Virus record (IMG/VR): IMGVR_UViG_3300034103_001604
Location: 1-64,000 of that record
Length of the DNA stretch: 64,000 nt
Direction: 5' to 3' (one strand)
Origin: a virus
The notes under the pieces are model-generated. The model did not search any database and was not told the DNA's origin. It saw only the letters and a program-made list of their open reading frames with translations. Each line of letters begins with the position of its first letter. Position 1 is the first letter of the stretch. The position numbers and the translations under genes are program-made. Positions 41,620-51,673 of this stretch are shown in pieces.

Positions 41620-43230
41620 ATGGCAAGAATTACAAATTTACAAACTTTAACTACCTTAACCAGTCTATTAGTAATTCCCGTTGTCGATGTTTCACAATTA
41701 CCTAATAAAACTAGAAAATTGGGAATAAATGATTTAATTACTATTATTAACGGAAACATCGATAATTCATTAGATCCTGTTGCTAACATTCTAACTGTAA
41801 CTAATACAACACAATCAATTTCTATTGAATCTGGATCAGTACAGATTGCAGGTGGAGTAGGAATCGGCAAAAATTTGTTTGTAGGCGGTTCAATTAATTC
41901 AAACAAAGAAATTTACACTAATAAATTCTTTAGAAGTCAATCTCCAATAATTGCTCCAACTAGTGCAGCATATCAAGGATCTGGAGAACTTTCATTAACA
42001 ACTTATAAAATTTCAACTGGATTAGGTCCTTGGAGTATTGTATTTCATTATACTGGTAAATTTTTATATGTAACTAACAGTAGCGGCAATAATATTAGCA
42101 AATATTCGATTAATCAAAATAACGGATTAATTAGTGAAATTTCAAGCCCAACATTTTCTGGTGCAGGAACAAGAAGTCTTTCTATTCATCCAAATGGAAA
42201 ATATTTATATGCAGTAAATTTTTCAGGAGATTCAGTAAGTCAATTCTTTATTGACCAAAATACTGGTGAATTATCGACTATTACATCTGCCATTCCTACA
42301 GGAAACGATCCTAACGGAATTGCAATAACACCTTCTGGTGAATTCGTATATGTTACCAACGGAGGTGGAACTATTAATCAATACTCGGTTAACCTTTCTA
42401 CTGGAGTGTTAACTTCATTAGGAAGTTTTAGTTCCGGAGGACTAACACCATTTGGGATTACTGTAGATCCATCAGAAAGATTTGTTTATGTAACAAACAG
42501 CAGCGGAAATAATATTGGACAATTTGCTATCAATCAAACAACAGGTGTATTAAGTGCAATCACTTCTCCAATAGCATCAGATAATGAACCAACCGGAATT
42601 GCTGTAGATCCAACAGGAAGATTTGTTTATGTAACAAATAATAATTCCAATACAATAAGTCAATATTCAATTAACCAAACATCAGGATCTTTAACAATTA
42701 TTGCCTCTCCTATTGCAACAGGTGTAGAACCATTAGGAATTACAGTCGATCCATTTGGTAAATTTGTTTACATTACAAACTATATTTCAGACACTGTAGG
42801 TCAATACAGTATCAACCAATTAACTGGAGAATTATCTGCTATTTCTACAGGCATTTCTTGTGGCAATGGTGCAAATTCAATTGTAGTCGACCCAACAAAT
42901 AGATTCGTATTGGCTACAAATTTTATAGAAAGAACCATTAGTAATTTTTCTGTTAAAAGTTTTAGTGCAGGGCAATCAGTGATTGCTTCAACAATTGATT
43001 CAACTTCAACAGATACCGGAGCATTACAAATTGCAGGAGGAGTCGGAATTGGTGGGAATGTTCATCTGGGTCAAATATTATCATTAAGTATTTCTTCATC
43101 TGCTCCATCAATTACAAAAACTGGAATTATTGCAGTTGCAGACGGAATTAATTGGGATCCTTCTTCTAAAGCGACAGGCAGACCATACCCTGTATTTTAT
43201 GATGGAACAAATTGGAATGCATTTTACTGA
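41620..43230 (+). CDS. Tail fibre-like protein with seven-bladed beta-propeller
   Basis: The 536-residue protein starts with a phage tail module (ARITNLQTLTTLTSLLVIPVVDVSQLPN) and a GSVQIAGGVGIGKNLFVGG segment. Residues about 125-445 are seven copies of a unit ending in F/Y-V-Y-V-T-N, followed by ISQYSINQxTG and IxVDP. This is the repeat of the YVTN/lactonase-like seven-bladed propeller. A second GALQIAGGVGIGGNVHLG segment and an NWGDPS-like tail end follow. The propeller probably binds a sugar or protein ligand on the host surface. The lactonase active-site residues cannot be judged. Confidence 0.8.
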   Translation: MARITNLQTLTTLTSLLVIPVVDVSQLPNKTRKLGINDLITIINGNIDNSLDPVANILTVTNTTQSISIESGSVQIAGGVGIGKNLFVGGSINSNKEIYTNKFFRSQSPIIAPTSAAYQGSGELSLTTYKISTGLGPWSIVFHYTGKFLYVTNSSGNNISKYSINQNNGLISEISSPTFSGAGTRSLSIHPNGKYLYAVNFSGDSVSQFFIDQNTGELSTITSAIPTGNDPNGIAITPSGEFVYVTNGGGTINQYSVNLSTGVLTSLGSFSSGGLTPFGITVDPSERFVYVTNSSGNNIGQFAINQTTGVLSAITSPIASDNEPTGIAVDPTGRFVYVTNNNSNTISQYSINQTSGSLTIIASPIATGVEPLGITVDPFGKFVYITNYISDTVGQYSINQLTGELSAISTGISCGNGANSIVVDPTNRFVLATNFIERTISNFSVKSFSAGQSVIASTIDSTSTDTGALQIAGGVGIGGNVHLGQILSLSISSSAPSITKTGIIAVADGINWDPSSKATGRPYPVFYDGTNWNAFY

Positions 43231-43236
43231 TAAATA
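43229..43236 (+). promoter_or_regulatory. T4 late-promoter-like octamer
   Basis: GATAAATA lies 29 bases upstream of the large fibre gene and partly overlaps the stop of the previous gene. It matches the NATAAATA late -10 element of T4-like phages in form. It is a chance-prone motif. Confidence 0.35.
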
Positions 43237-43264
43237 TAAAAATAATTATAATAGGTCCTAAAAA

Positions 43265-46200
43265 ATGTCAATTAGAGCATCGCTATCAGAAGTTTTATCA
43301 ATTGATTTAACGAATCCAACAGACAGTCAAACTGTTTTTATAGTAGGGCACGACGGTGTTGAGCAGACTCTTACTCCAGAAAGAGCAAGAACACTATTAA
43401 ATACTGCCGGACCTGTTGGACCTCAAGGACCTCAAGGTATTACCGGACCTGTTGGACCTCAAGGTCCGCAGGGTGTACAAGGACCGCAGGGTGTACAAGG
43501 ACCACAAGGTGTTCAGGGTCCGCAGGGTGTACAAGGACCACAAGGTGTTCAGGGTCCGCAGGGTGTACAAGGACCACAGGGTGTACAAGGTCCACAAGGT
43601 GTTCAGGGTCCGCAAGGTGTTCAGGGTCCACAAGGTGTACAAGGACCACAAGGTGTACAAGGACCACAAGGTGTACAAGGACCTCAAGGTGTTACCGGCC
43701 CAAGCGGACCAACAGAAGTAACTGACGTACAAGGTGGAACTACTGGATCTATTCTAATTCAAAGTGCTTCCAGTCAAACAGCATTTATACCGTTAGGGCA
43801 AATAGGAAACATTTTACAGGTAATAGACGACAGCACCGCATCATGGGTAAGCACTTCGACCGTCCTAGTTGAAAGATCAACAAAAGCAGAAACAATTTAT
43901 GTAGATAATTTAGGTACATTAGAAATAACACCATTAAGATATATTACAATGTCTCTTGGTTCTGCAGATTATCAAGAATTAGGAGCCAGTTTAGGCCTAT
44001 CTTATAACACTAACGAAAAAACATTAATTGTTGCTGCATTAACTGTTACAAATAATACAATATCTTCATCTCCACAAACCGGTGCTTTAAGAGTACAAGG
44101 TGGAGTTGGTATTGGTGGAGATCTGCATGTAGCAGGTGAAATTGTTTCACAAAAATTAACAATCGAATTAACCACGGTCACTACTACGTTAATTGTAACA
44201 GATGATATTATCAAAACAAATAATACATCAAATTCTGTTTCAACAACAACAGGAGCATTAGTAGTTGCCGGAGGAGCAGGAATTGGCAGCGATTTAGTTG
44301 TCGGCGGAATTTTATACGCAGATAATATTTCTGGTAATATTACAACTGCAACAAATATAAAAGACGGTACTGTAAATCAAGTACCGTATCAAACAGGTCC
44401 GGGAACTACAGCATTTTTTGGCCCCGGTGAAGTCGGGCAAGTATTATTAAGCACAGGAACGAACACAGGTGGTCCCGTATTTGTTGACCAAACTGAACTA
44501 TATGTAGGTCGTTCTTTACTTGTAGATGATATTTTAGGTGGTGCAACAGGAAGTTTGCCATATCAAAGCACTTCAAACCAAACTGTGTTTTTAAGTTTAG
44601 GAAGCACAGGATCTGTACTAACTGCTGGTGCAGACGCTCCTGTATGGGTTCCACCTGATAACTTAACAATAGCGTTTGCAAATACTGCAACAAACCTAAA
44701 AGACGGAGCAGCAGGAAGTCTTCCATATCAAAGCGGCCCAGGTACAACTGTTTTCTTACCAATTGGTACCGAAGATCAATTACTAAGTGTCAACAATTCT
44801 AATGCTCCAATTTGGGTTAATCGTTCTTCTATTACAGTATCAACTGCATCATTTGCAAACGATTTATTAGGTGGAGCATCTGGTTCTATTGTCTATCAAA
44901 CTTCAGTTAATGATACTACATTTTTACCAATAGGAGCAGAAAAACAAATACTTACAGTTTCATCATCTGGTATTCCTCAATGGATTAATAGAGAGGATGT
45001 TTCTGTTACCACTGCTACAAACATAGAAGATGGAACAATCAATCAAGTTCCTTATCAAATAAGCCCAGGAATTACAGGATTTTTTGGACCGGGTCTTGTT
45101 GGACAGGTATTGTTAAGCACAGGAACCAATGCAGGGGGCCCTGTATTTGTTAATCAAACTGAACTATACGTAGGGCGTTCTTTACTTGCAGACGATATCG
45201 TAGGAGGCGCAACAGGAAGTATAGTTTATCAAAGCACAGCCAACAATACAGTATTTTTACCTATTGGAACAGAAACTCAAGTATTATCTGTAAATTCTCA
45301 AGGATTACCAGATTGGATCAATAGAGATAGTTTACAGGTTAATATTTCTGTTTATGCAGATAACTTATTAGGCGGATTGCCGGGATCTATTCCTTATCAA
45401 AGTGATATTGATACTACTACATTTTTAAATATAGGATCTACCGGAACAATATTAACTGTTAATTCATCAGGTTCACCGGTATGGGTTAACAGAGATACTA
45501 TATCTGTTTCCACTGCATCTTTTGCACAAGATTTATTAGGCGGTATTCAAGGAAGTATACCTTATCAAAACGCAGTTAATGATACTGTGTTTTTAGGTAT
45601 AGGATCGGAGGGTCAGGTACTAACAGTTAATTCTGCAGGGGTGCCTGTATGGGTTAACAGAGATTCATTATCAGTTACAACTGCAACATTTGCACTTGAT
45701 TTATTAGGTGGCGTAAAAGGTAGTATTCCATATCAAAATGCAGTAGACGATACTGTATTCTTAGCGATTGGAACCGAAGGGCAGGTTCTAACAGTTAATT
45801 CTGCAGGTGTTCCTGTATGGGTTAATAGAGGTACTATATCAGTTACTACTGCATCTTTTGCACAAGATTTATTAGGTGGTGCAACAGGAAGTATACCTTA
45901 TCAAAATGCAGTAGATGACACTGTGTTCCTAGCAATCGGAACTGAAGATCAAATTTTAACAGTTAATGCCAGCGGATTACCAGTATGGGTCAACAGAAGT
46001 ACTGTAGCAGTTACTACTGCATCTTTTGCACAAGATTTACTAGGTGGCGTAAAAGGTAGTATTCCATATCAAAATGCAGTCAATGATACTGTGTTTTTAG
46101 GTATAGGATCACAAAATCAATTGTTATCTGTTAATGCCAGCGGATTACCAGTATGGATTAATAGAACAACATTATCTGTAACAACAGCAACAAATATTGA

Positions 46201-48805
46201 CGGCGGAACAATAAATCAAATACCGTATCAAATTGATTTTGGTCTCACTGGATTCTTTGGTCCTGGCGACACCGATCAAGTGTTAATTAGTAAAGGAACC
46301 GATCCCGGAGGACCAGCATTTGTAGATCAATCTACGTTAAGTGTAGGAAGTGCTAATATAGCCAACGAATTAAGTGGCGGTTCGGCAGGAAGTCTTCCAT
46401 ATCAGTCCGGTGCTAATAATACAACATTTTTATCTCTTGGATCTTTTGGATCTATACTAACTGCCGGTTCTACAGCACCAACTTGGAGTGATCCGGGGGC
46501 GTTAACAATAGCAAATGCCAATACCGCAACAAACCTTGCAGGGGGCACAATTGGCAGTGTTCCATACCAAAGTAATCCTGGAACAACTACATTCTTAGGA
46601 ATTGGTCTTCAATCACAAATTTTAACAGTAGGTGCTGGAAATTCATTAGAATGGGTAGATAGAGATACATTATCGGTTACAACTGCAACATTTGCATTTG
46701 ATTTGTTAGGCGGCGTAAAGGGAAGTATACCTTATCAAAATAATGCTAACGATACTATATTCTTAGGAATTGGCACACAAAATCAATTGTTATCTGTAAG
46801 CGCAGGAGGAGTACCTGTATGGGTTAACAGAGATACAGTATCTGTTACTACAGCATCTCTGGCTCAAGATTTAATAGGCGGATCAACTGGCGCTATTCCA
46901 TATCAAAATACAGTTAATGACACGGTGTTTTTAAATATTGGTTCACCGACACAAATTTTGTCCGTTGGTTCGGGAAATACACCAGAATGGGTTGATAGTA
47001 GCAGTATGGCATCTTCTACTGCAACCAATCTTGCAGGTGGTGTAAAAGGAAGCATTCCATATCAAAGTAATCCAGGATTAACTACATTCTTAGGAATTGG
47101 AGCACAAAATCAATTGTTATCTGTTAATGCTAGCGGGGTACCTGCATGGGTTAATAGAGATACATTGTCGGTTACAACTGCATCGTTTGCACAAGATGTA
47201 CTAGGTGGAGCAAAGGGCAGTATTCTTTATCAAAATGCCGTAGATGATACTGTATTCCTAGCAATAGGAACAGAAAATCAAATTTTAACAGTTAATGCCA
47301 GTGGTGTTCCTGAATGGGTTAACAGAGACACATTGTCAGTAACATCTGCAGATAATTTAACAGGTGGCGCTGTTGGTTCTATACCGTATCAAAATAGTGT
47401 AAATGATACTGTATTTTTGTCTATAGGATCAGAAAACCAAGTATTAACTGTAGGTAGTAACGGAAAGCCAACATGGTCTGGAAACGTTAATCAATCTAAT
47501 ACTTCTTTAACTTCAACAACTGCAACCAATCTTGCAGGAGGAGTAAAAGGCAGTATTCCATATCAAAGTAATCCAGGATTAACTACATTCTTAGGCATCG
47601 GCTTAGAAAATCAAATCTTGAAGGTCAGTGCAGAAGGTATTCCATTTTGGTCAGATACAGCAGGTGCTGCTGGTTCAGCAGCGGATGCAGATAAATTAGA
47701 TGGTTTAAATTCTACACAATTCTTAAGAAGCGATGTAGGCGATACATGGGCTGCAACTGATGGTCCGTTAATTATAACAACGCCTACAGGTGCTTTAGGA
47801 AATAATACAGGACAGGTTAACACACTTCAAGTTTATCAAGCGACTCTTAACACAGATGCATATATGACCTTCCATATTGGAAGTGATTATGCTGTACATT
47901 TTGGTCTAGATGGAACAACCAATGATTTATTCGTCGGTGGTTGGAGTGCAGGTGCTGTTAAAAATAAAATACTTCATTTAGGTAATACTTCATCAACAGA
48001 TGTTACTTTTGATGTAGTAAGGGCTAAACAGTTTTACGATTCTGAAAATAGCAATTATTCATGGAATCCAAATACCAGCGATGCTCATCGATTTAATACA
48101 CCATCTGGATGGTTAGATTTAGGGCCAATGAATTCCAGTTATTGTCATTTCCAAACTGATAGAGATTTATTTTATTTTAATAAAACAATAGATGTAGACG
48201 GAAGTGTTAGATTATATGATGACAATGCTAACAGATTTGATCTAGGAACATTAGTGTTGAGAGGTGCAAGTCCAACAGTATACCTACGAGACACAAATAA
48301 TAACTCAGCAATGTTACATTGCACTAGTGATTTATTTTATATTTTAAGAGGTGGCAATGACACAGAAACCTGGAGTCAAGTAAACAGTCAATGGCCTGCT
48401 TATTGGAACTTAACTAATAATCATATGTTTGCCGGTGGCGACATTAATGCCGTAGGCGAAGTTACAGCATATTATTCAGATAGAAGATTAAAAACAAATG
48501 TTAAACCTTTAGAAAATGCATTAGAAAAAGTAGAAAAACTAAACGGTATAACATACAACCCAAATGACTTGGCTGAAAGTTTTGGATATGATAAATCAAC
48601 TAACTTAGTTGGATTATTTGCTGATGAGGTAGAATCAGTTTTACCCGAAGCAGTAAAAAATGCACCTTTTGATAGAGATGAAAACGGAAATAGTAAATCT
48701 GGAGAAAATTACAAAACTGTTCAATATGAAAGATTAATTCCGTTATTAATCGAAGCAATTAAAGAACTATCAGAAGAAGTAAAGCAATTAAAATCAAAAC
48801 AATAA
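43265..48805 (+). CDS. Giant tail fibre: collagen-like repeats, modular repeats, S74 chaperone domain
   Basis: The 1846-residue protein has a 48-residue N-terminal attachment segment, then collagen-like Gly-x-y repeats (about residues 49-150). From about 155 to 1460 are 21 copies of a roughly 60-residue unit with consensus LLGG-x-x-GSIPYQ...VFL-x-IG...L-V...WVNR. Two GALxVxGGxGIG modules lie near residues 275 and 335. [15 protein letters not shown] follows near 1475, like other long tail fibres. The C-terminus is an S74 intramolecular chaperone: [11 protein letters not shown] with S1738 and K1743 as self-cleavage dyad. The domain trimerises and then is released. It binds the host surface. Confidence 0.94.
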   Translation: MSIRASLSEVLSIDLTNPTDSQTVFIVGHDGVEQTLTPERARTLLNTAGPVGPQGPQGITGPVGPQGPQGVQGPQGVQGPQGVQGPQGVQGPQGVQGPQGVQGPQGVQGPQGVQGPQGVQGPQGVQGPQGVQGPQGVQGPQGVTGPSGPTEVTDVQGGTTGSILIQSASSQTAFIPLGQIGNILQVIDDSTASWVSTSTVLVERSTKAETIYVDNLGTLEITPLRYITMSLGSADYQELGASLGLSYNTNEKTLIVAALTVTNNTISSSPQTGALRVQGGVGIGGDLHVAGEIVSQKLTIELTTVTTTLIVTDDIIKTNNTSNSVSTTTGALVVAGGAGIGSDLVVGGILYADNISGNITTATNIKDGTVNQVPYQTGPGTTAFFGPGEVGQVLLSTGTNTGGPVFVDQTELYVGRSLLVDDILGGATGSLPYQSTSNQTVFLSLGSTGSVLTAGADAPVWVPPDNLTIAFANTATNLKDGAAGSLPYQSGPGTTVFLPIGTEDQLLSVNNSNAPIWVNRSSITVSTASFANDLLGGASGSIVYQTSVNDTTFLPIGAEKQILTVSSSGIPQWINREDVSVTTATNIEDGTINQVPYQISPGITGFFGPGLVGQVLLSTGTNAGGPVFVNQTELYVGRSLLADDIVGGATGSIVYQSTANNTVFLPIGTETQVLSVNSQGLPDWINRDSLQVNISVYADNLLGGLPGSIPYQSDIDTTTFLNIGSTGTILTVNSSGSPVWVNRDTISVSTASFAQDLLGGIQGSIPYQNAVNDTVFLGIGSEGQVLTVNSAGVPVWVNRDSLSVTTATFALDLLGGVKGSIPYQNAVDDTVFLAIGTEGQVLTVNSAGVPVWVNRGTISVTTASFAQDLLGGATGSIPYQNAVDDTVFLAIGTEDQILTVNASGLPVWVNRSTVAVTTASFAQDLLGGVKGSIPYQNAVNDTVFLGIGSQNQLLSVNASGLPVWINRTTLSVTTATNIDGGTINQIPYQIDFGLTGFFGPGDTDQVLISKGTDPGGPAFVDQSTLSVGSANIANELSGGSAGSLPYQSGANNTTFLSLGSFGSILTAGSTAPTWSDPGALTIANANTATNLAGGTIGSVPYQSNPGTTTFLGIGLQSQILTVGAGNSLEWVDRDTLSVTTATFAFDLLGGVKGSIPYQNNANDTIFLGIGTQNQLLSVSAGGVPVWVNRDTVSVTTASLAQDLIGGSTGAIPYQNTVNDTVFLNIGSPTQILSVGSGNTPEWVDSSSMASSTATNLAGGVKGSIPYQSNPGLTTFLGIGAQNQLLSVNASGVPAWVNRDTLSVTTASFAQDVLGGAKGSILYQNAVDDTVFLAIGTENQILTVNASGVPEWVNRDTLSVTSADNLTGGAVGSIPYQNSVNDTVFLSIGSENQVLTVGSNGKPTWSGNVNQSNTSLTSTTATNLAGGVKGSIPYQSNPGLTTFLGIGLENQILKVSAEGIPFWSDTAGAAGSAADADKLDGLNSTQFLRSDVGDTWAATDGPLIITTPTGALGNNTGQVNTLQVYQATLNTDAYMTFHIGSDYAVHFGLDGTTNDLFVGGWSAGAVKNKILHLGNTSSTDVTFDVVRAKQFYDSENSNYSWNPNTSDAHRFNTPSGWLDLGPMNSSYCHFQTDRDLFYFNKTIDVDGSVRLYDDNANRFDLGTLVLRGASPTVYLRDTNNNSAMLHCTSDLFYILRGGNDTETWSQVNSQWPAYWNLTNNHMFAGGDINAVGEVTAYYSDRRLKTNVKPLENALEKVEKLNGITYNPNDLAESFGYDKSTNLVGLFADEVESVLPEAVKNAPFDRDENGNSKSGENYKTVQYERLIPLLIEAIKELSEEVKQLKSKQ
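43409..43714 (+). repeat. Collagen-like tandem repeat in fibre gene
   Basis: Tandem 18-base units encode GPQGVQ, with small codon changes between copies (GGT/GGA/GGC, CCG/CCA/CCT). The repeat forms a triple-helical stalk in the trimer. Its near-identity favours slippage and length variation between strains. Confidence 0.95.
43728..47650 (+). repeat. 21-copy modular protein repeat in fibre gene
   Basis: By eye I count 21 copies of a module marked by GG-x-x-GSIPYQ or DG-T-x-NQVPYQ. The variants keep the G, Y and Q, and alternate between a main type and an NQ type that has a different continuation (GFFGPG...LLSTGTN). Nucleotide identity between some copies is high, indicating recent duplication. 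Confidence 0.9.
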
Positions 48806-48806
48806 C

Positions 48807-49061
48807 ATGACAAGTACGGTAACTAATTTTAGCAATTTAATAAATGAAAATTTTCCAGTAAAAGGAAAACTCAATGACTTAAAAGGATTTAGAAACAACT
48901 TTGATAAAATCAAAACTTCTATTGAAATAGTCGACGGCGAAATAAACAATATTAAATCTAGTGGAGTGTATTTGAACAACACAAACGATTTCAATTATTT
49001 CGGAACTATAACTAACGCCGTGATTGATAATTGTGAAATTTTTCTAAAAAGTTATCCTTAA
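48807..49061 (+). CDS. Small tail-associated protein
   Basis: The 84-residue protein begins MTSTVTNFSNLINENFP, has G-x-x-ND-x-x-GFR-x-NF-x-x-IK in the middle and a short strand-rich end. The same core is in the next gene. The module is common at the N-terminus of fibre-type proteins of T4-like phages of marine hosts, so it may be an attachment or assembly factor. Confidence 0.62.
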   Translation: MTSTVTNFSNLINENFPVKGKLNDLKGFRNNFDKIKTSIEIVDGEINNIKSSGVYLNNTNDFNYFGTITNAVIDNCEIFLKSYP

Positions 49062-49073
49062 ATCGGAGTACAC

Positions 49074-49457
49074 ATGGCAAGTACAATAACAGATTATACA
49101 GAATTAATAGATATAAATTTTCCAACCCCCGGTGAAGATAATGATAGTCAAGGTTTTAGAACCAATTTTTCTATGATTAAGTCTGCATTAGATGTTGCAG
49201 GTGATGAGATTAGTACCTTGCAATCTAACCTAATTAGTTTATCATCAACAAATAACTTTGGTGGTAATATAATTAAAAAAGCAGCACTTGAAAATTGTTC
49301 TATAATATTAAAAAATTATACCCTGGCTGAATTAAGTGCGTTAGTAGACGAAGGTACCGCAATTAATGGTACATTAGTTTTTGTAACAGACACTTATAAT
49401 TGCCCAGCGTATTATTATAATGGAAATTGGTATGCTATTTCGGGAACCTTGATCTAA
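49074..49457 (+). CDS. Small tail-associated protein, longer paralogue
   Basis: The 127-residue protein has the same core (FPTPGEDNDSQGFRTNFSMIKSAL), followed by IKKAALENCSIILKNYTLAEL and a C-terminal extension ending ALVDEGTAINGTLVFVTDTYNCPAYYYNGNWY. The last segment resembles the small strand unit found in other fibre proteins. It is separated by 12 bases from its paralogue. Confidence 0.65.
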   Translation: MASTITDYTELIDINFPTPGEDNDSQGFRTNFSMIKSALDVAGDEISTLQSNLISLSSTNNFGGNIIKKAALENCSIILKNYTLAELSALVDEGTAINGTLVFVTDTYNCPAYYYNGNWYAISGTLI

Positions 49458-49458
49458 A

Positions 49459-49701
49459 ATGTTTAATCCTCTTTTACCAGATTTAAGTAAATTAAAAAAC
49501 GAAGATATTGACAATAGAATAACAGAGTTAATGAAAAAATTTCTTGTGGCTTCGAGGTCTGGACAAGGCGGAGTATGTAACCAAATTTCTATAATACTAG
49601 AAGCATATAGAGAGGAACAGTCTAAGCGCCATCAAGCAGCGTTGGAAAAATTGGAATCAAAAGGCAAAAATTTTGATGATTTTATCAACGTTGATCATTG
49701 A
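49459..49701 (+). CDS. Small conserved phage protein
   Basis: The 80-residue protein is mostly helical, with NQISIILEAYREEQSKRHQAALEKL and a terminal NFDDFINVDH. The end is similar to small proteins in T4-like phages. Function unknown. The ATG follows the previous stop by one base. Confidence 0.62.
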   Translation: MFNPLLPDLSKLKNEDIDNRITELMKKFLVASRSGQGGVCNQISIILEAYREEQSKRHQAALEKLESKGKNFDDFINVDH

Positions 49702-49732
49702 TTTTATTCAAGATATATGTTATCGTTAGTAA

Positions 49733-50248
49733 ATGAACATTGATAAATTTGGAAGAATTTTATTATCTCAAGATGAATTTTTTAGTCACTTGTATTCGGG
49801 TCAAATTAAAAATTATCAAAATATTTTTTTAAATGACGCAGAAACAGATAAATTTAATTCTTCACTAGATAAAAATAAAGATAACTTTTCAAAATTAAAA
49901 AAGTATGTAGATCTAGATATTTCTACAGAAGAGTTCGATAAAAATAACCAAATTAATTGGTTTATGCCAAAAAATTATTGCCCAGAATTAATCGAACAAT
50001 TATATTTACAATGCAATAGTGTTGAAGAAACTAACCGGGTAACAACTGAATTAGAACTTTTTGCTCAATATAATATGATAGATTTGTTGTATTATCTTAA
50101 ATATTTAATAGATACAATGCGTAAACATAATATTGTTTGGGGTGTAGGAAGAGGATCAAGTGTTGCTAGTTTTGTTCTTTACTTGATTGGGGTACATAAA
50201 ATAAACAGTATTAAATACGAACTAGACATACATGAATTCCTAAAATAA
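49733..50248 (+). CDS. DnaE-like GRGS-motif protein (polymerase III alpha fragment)
   Basis: The 171-residue protein ends with WGVGRGSSVASFVLYLIGVHKINSIKYELDIHEFL, which closely parallels the VGxGRGSAAGSLVAYLLGI...Y.L.FERFLN region at the start of the bacterial DNA polymerase III alpha palm domain. The first 130 residues match the region before it (helical, with CPELIEQLYLQC). The rest of the polymerase, including the catalytic Asp residues, is missing, so it is not a polymerase by itself. It may bind nucleotides or interact with the host replisome. Confidence 0.7.
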   Translation: MNIDKFGRILLSQDEFFSHLYSGQIKNYQNIFLNDAETDKFNSSLDKNKDNFSKLKKYVDLDISTEEFDKNNQINWFMPKNYCPELIEQLYLQCNSVEETNRVTTELELFAQYNMIDLLYYLKYLIDTMRKHNIVWGVGRGSSVASFVLYLIGVHKINSIKYELDIHEFLK

Positions 50249-50258
50249 GGAGAATAAA

Positions 50259-50567
50259 ATGGGACGAATATATAGAACTATGCAAGGCAAAGAAGTTGAC
50301 ATGGATAAATTAATGCGTCAGCACGAACTTATGCCAGCAATCGGAAATGTAAAAGTTAATGCTAGAGGTGATGAACTAGGATCTGGTGGAAAAATTATTC
50401 GTAAACGAGAAGAAGTAATGGCAGAATATTACGAAAACAATCCAAAAGTAAAAAAAGAAGGTTCTAGAATTGTTGAAACGAAACCTCAACAAAATAATGT
50501 TCAACCTCAAACTACAGTAAATCCTCCAAAAAAAGTAAAAAATAACGAGAACGAAAATGAAAATTAA
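50259..50567 (+). CDS. Conserved phage protein of unknown function
   Basis: The 102-residue protein begins MGRIYRTMQGKEVDM, has VGxxKVNARGDELGxGGKIIRKREEVMAEYYE-type segments and a Pro/Gln/Asn-rich tail. This pattern is common directly ahead of gp31/GroES-like genes in T4-like phages as I know them. Its role is unknown. It overlaps the GroES gene by 11 bases. Confidence 0.7.
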   Translation: MGRIYRTMQGKEVDMDKLMRQHELMPAIGNVKVNARGDELGSGGKIIRKREEVMAEYYENNPKVKKEGSRIVETKPQQNNVQPQTTVNPPKKVKNNENENEN

Positions 50568-50892
50568 AGGTAAAATTTTACCAATTAGAGATCATGTCTT
50601 AGTATCAGATATGAACTTTGGGGTACAACAAACTAAATCCGGAATTATTATTAATTCAGATGATGGAAAAACTTCCGGAATCAAACCTCGTTGGGGTCGA
50701 GTTTGGGCAGTAGGACCTGAACAAAAAGATATCAAAGTTGGTGAATGGGTCTGTGTTGAACACGGTAGATGGACCAGAACTATTGAACTTGAACAAGACG
50801 ACGGCAGTATCTTAGAACTTAGGAGAGTCGAAACAAATGCTATTATGCTCACTGCCGACGAAAACCCCAGTGATGTCGATGTTAGAGTTTGA
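50557..50892 (+). CDS. groES: GroES-like co-chaperonin
   Basis: The 111-residue protein has ILPIRDHVLVSDMNFG at the N-terminus, where GroES has its strand, then a mobile-loop-like region around QQTKSGIIINSD (GroEL contact). RWGRVWAVGPEQKDIKVGEWVCVEHGRW is the conserved barrel core. T4 gp31 and related phage proteins replace GroES to fold the major capsid protein in the host GroEL. It is longer than host GroES (about 97 residues) at both ends. An intrinsic terminator follows. Confidence 0.86.
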   Translation: MKIKGKILPIRDHVLVSDMNFGVQQTKSGIIINSDDGKTSGIKPRWGRVWAVGPEQKDIKVGEWVCVEHGRWTRTIELEQDDGSILELRRVETNAIMLTADENPSDVDVRV

Positions 50893-50909
50893 GAACTTGT
50901 GTAACGGCA

Positions 50910-50940
50910 AAATAGGACCTTGACAGGTCCTATTTTTTTT
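50910..50940 (+). terminator. Intrinsic terminator after groES
   Basis: An 11-bp stem (50910-50920 with 50925-50935) closes a 4-base loop and runs into eight T residues (50933-50940). The loop and 3' arm also hold the -35 box of the next promoter. Confidence 0.9.
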
Positions 50941-50948
50941 ATTATAAT
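50920..50948 (+). promoter_or_regulatory. Consensus sigma70 promoter overlapping the terminator
   Basis: TTGACA (50920-50925), a 17-bp spacer and TATAAT (50943-50948) make a perfect consensus promoter. The -35 box sits in the terminator loop. Transcription would start right at or just upstream of the ATG of the next gene (50955), giving a very short or leaderless message. Confidence 0.85.
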
Positions 50949-50954
50949 AAAAAT

Positions 50955-51194
50955 ATGACCTATATTAAAAATTGGAGCGTGGAAGATATTTCTAGGCAAA
51001 TTAATAATGCCTATCGAATTTGTGCATCGCCTCGACAAGATGGGTTTACTGCATGGGGTGTAAAACAAGATCTTTATCAATTAAAATGGCTTTTAGACGA
51101 AGCAATTAAAAAATGCCCCACTTTTTCTCCAGAAGACGAATGGCTGAGAGAACAAGAAAAAAAGAAAGTAATTAAGATCTTAAAAGAAGAATAA
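50955..51194 (+). CDS. Small conserved phage protein
   Basis: The 79-residue protein is helical: ARQINNAYRICASPR-type helix, then GFTAWGVKQDLYQLKWLLDEAIKKCPTF and a charged end REQEKKKVIKIL. This last pattern occurs in phages of marine bacteria, with no function known. Its ATG lies 7 bases after a perfect -10 box. Confidence 0.65.
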   Translation: MTYIKNWSVEDISRQINNAYRICASPRQDGFTAWGVKQDLYQLKWLLDEAIKKCPTFSPEDEWLREQEKKKVIKILKEE

Positions 51195-51195
51195 T

Positions 51196-51672
51196 ATGAT
51201 TTTTAATAAAATTAAAGAACTTCAAGAAAAGAAAGTTGGTATTACTTTTAGTACCTTTGACCTTTTACATGCAGGGCATATTGCTATGCTTAGTGAAGCA
51301 AAAAGACACTGTGATTATCTAATTGCAGCACTTCAAACAGATCCCACCATTGACAGACCTAATACTAAAAATAATCCTGTACAAAGCATTGTAGAGCGGC
51401 AAATTCAACTTCAAGCAGTTAGGTATGTTGACGAAATCGTAGTATACCAAACAGAAAAAGATCTTGAAGATATACTGTTGACTTTACCAATCAATGTTAG
51501 AATTTTAGGTGTTGAATATCAAGGAAAAGATTTTACTGGTAAAGATATTTGTATTAAAAGAGGAATTGAATTGGTATATAACGGTAGGGATCATAGTTTT
51601 AGCTCTAGTAATCTTCGTAAACGAGTTAAAGAAGCAGAAACATTAAAAACTAATTTATCGGAGAAATGGTAA
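51196..51672 (+). CDS. Cytidylyltransferase-like nucleotidyltransferase
   Basis: The 158-residue protein has GITFSTFDLLHAGH at the start, with the H-x-G-H motif of the TagD/PCYT family, and SSSNLRKRV near the C-terminus, the I-S-S/T-T-x-I-x-x-R-I-type motif. The family transfers CMP (or AMP) to a phosphorylated alcohol or sugar (glycerol-3-phosphate, phosphoethanolamine, heptose). Length is typical of the minimal unit. It could supply a CDP-activated group to glycan or lipid synthesis. Confidence 0.85.
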   Translation: MIFNKIKELQEKKVGITFSTFDLLHAGHIAMLSEAKRHCDYLIAALQTDPTIDRPNTKNNPVQSIVERQIQLQAVRYVDEIVVYQTEKDLEDILLTLPINVRILGVEYQGKDFTGKDICIKRGIELVYNGRDHSFSSSNLRKRVKEAETLKTNLSEKW

Positions 51673-51673
51673 A

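Noticed and set aside
43397-43732. Open frames on both strands through the collagen-like repeat
   Set aside because: They are by-products of the GC-rich 18-base repeat, with low-complexity translations and no start signals.
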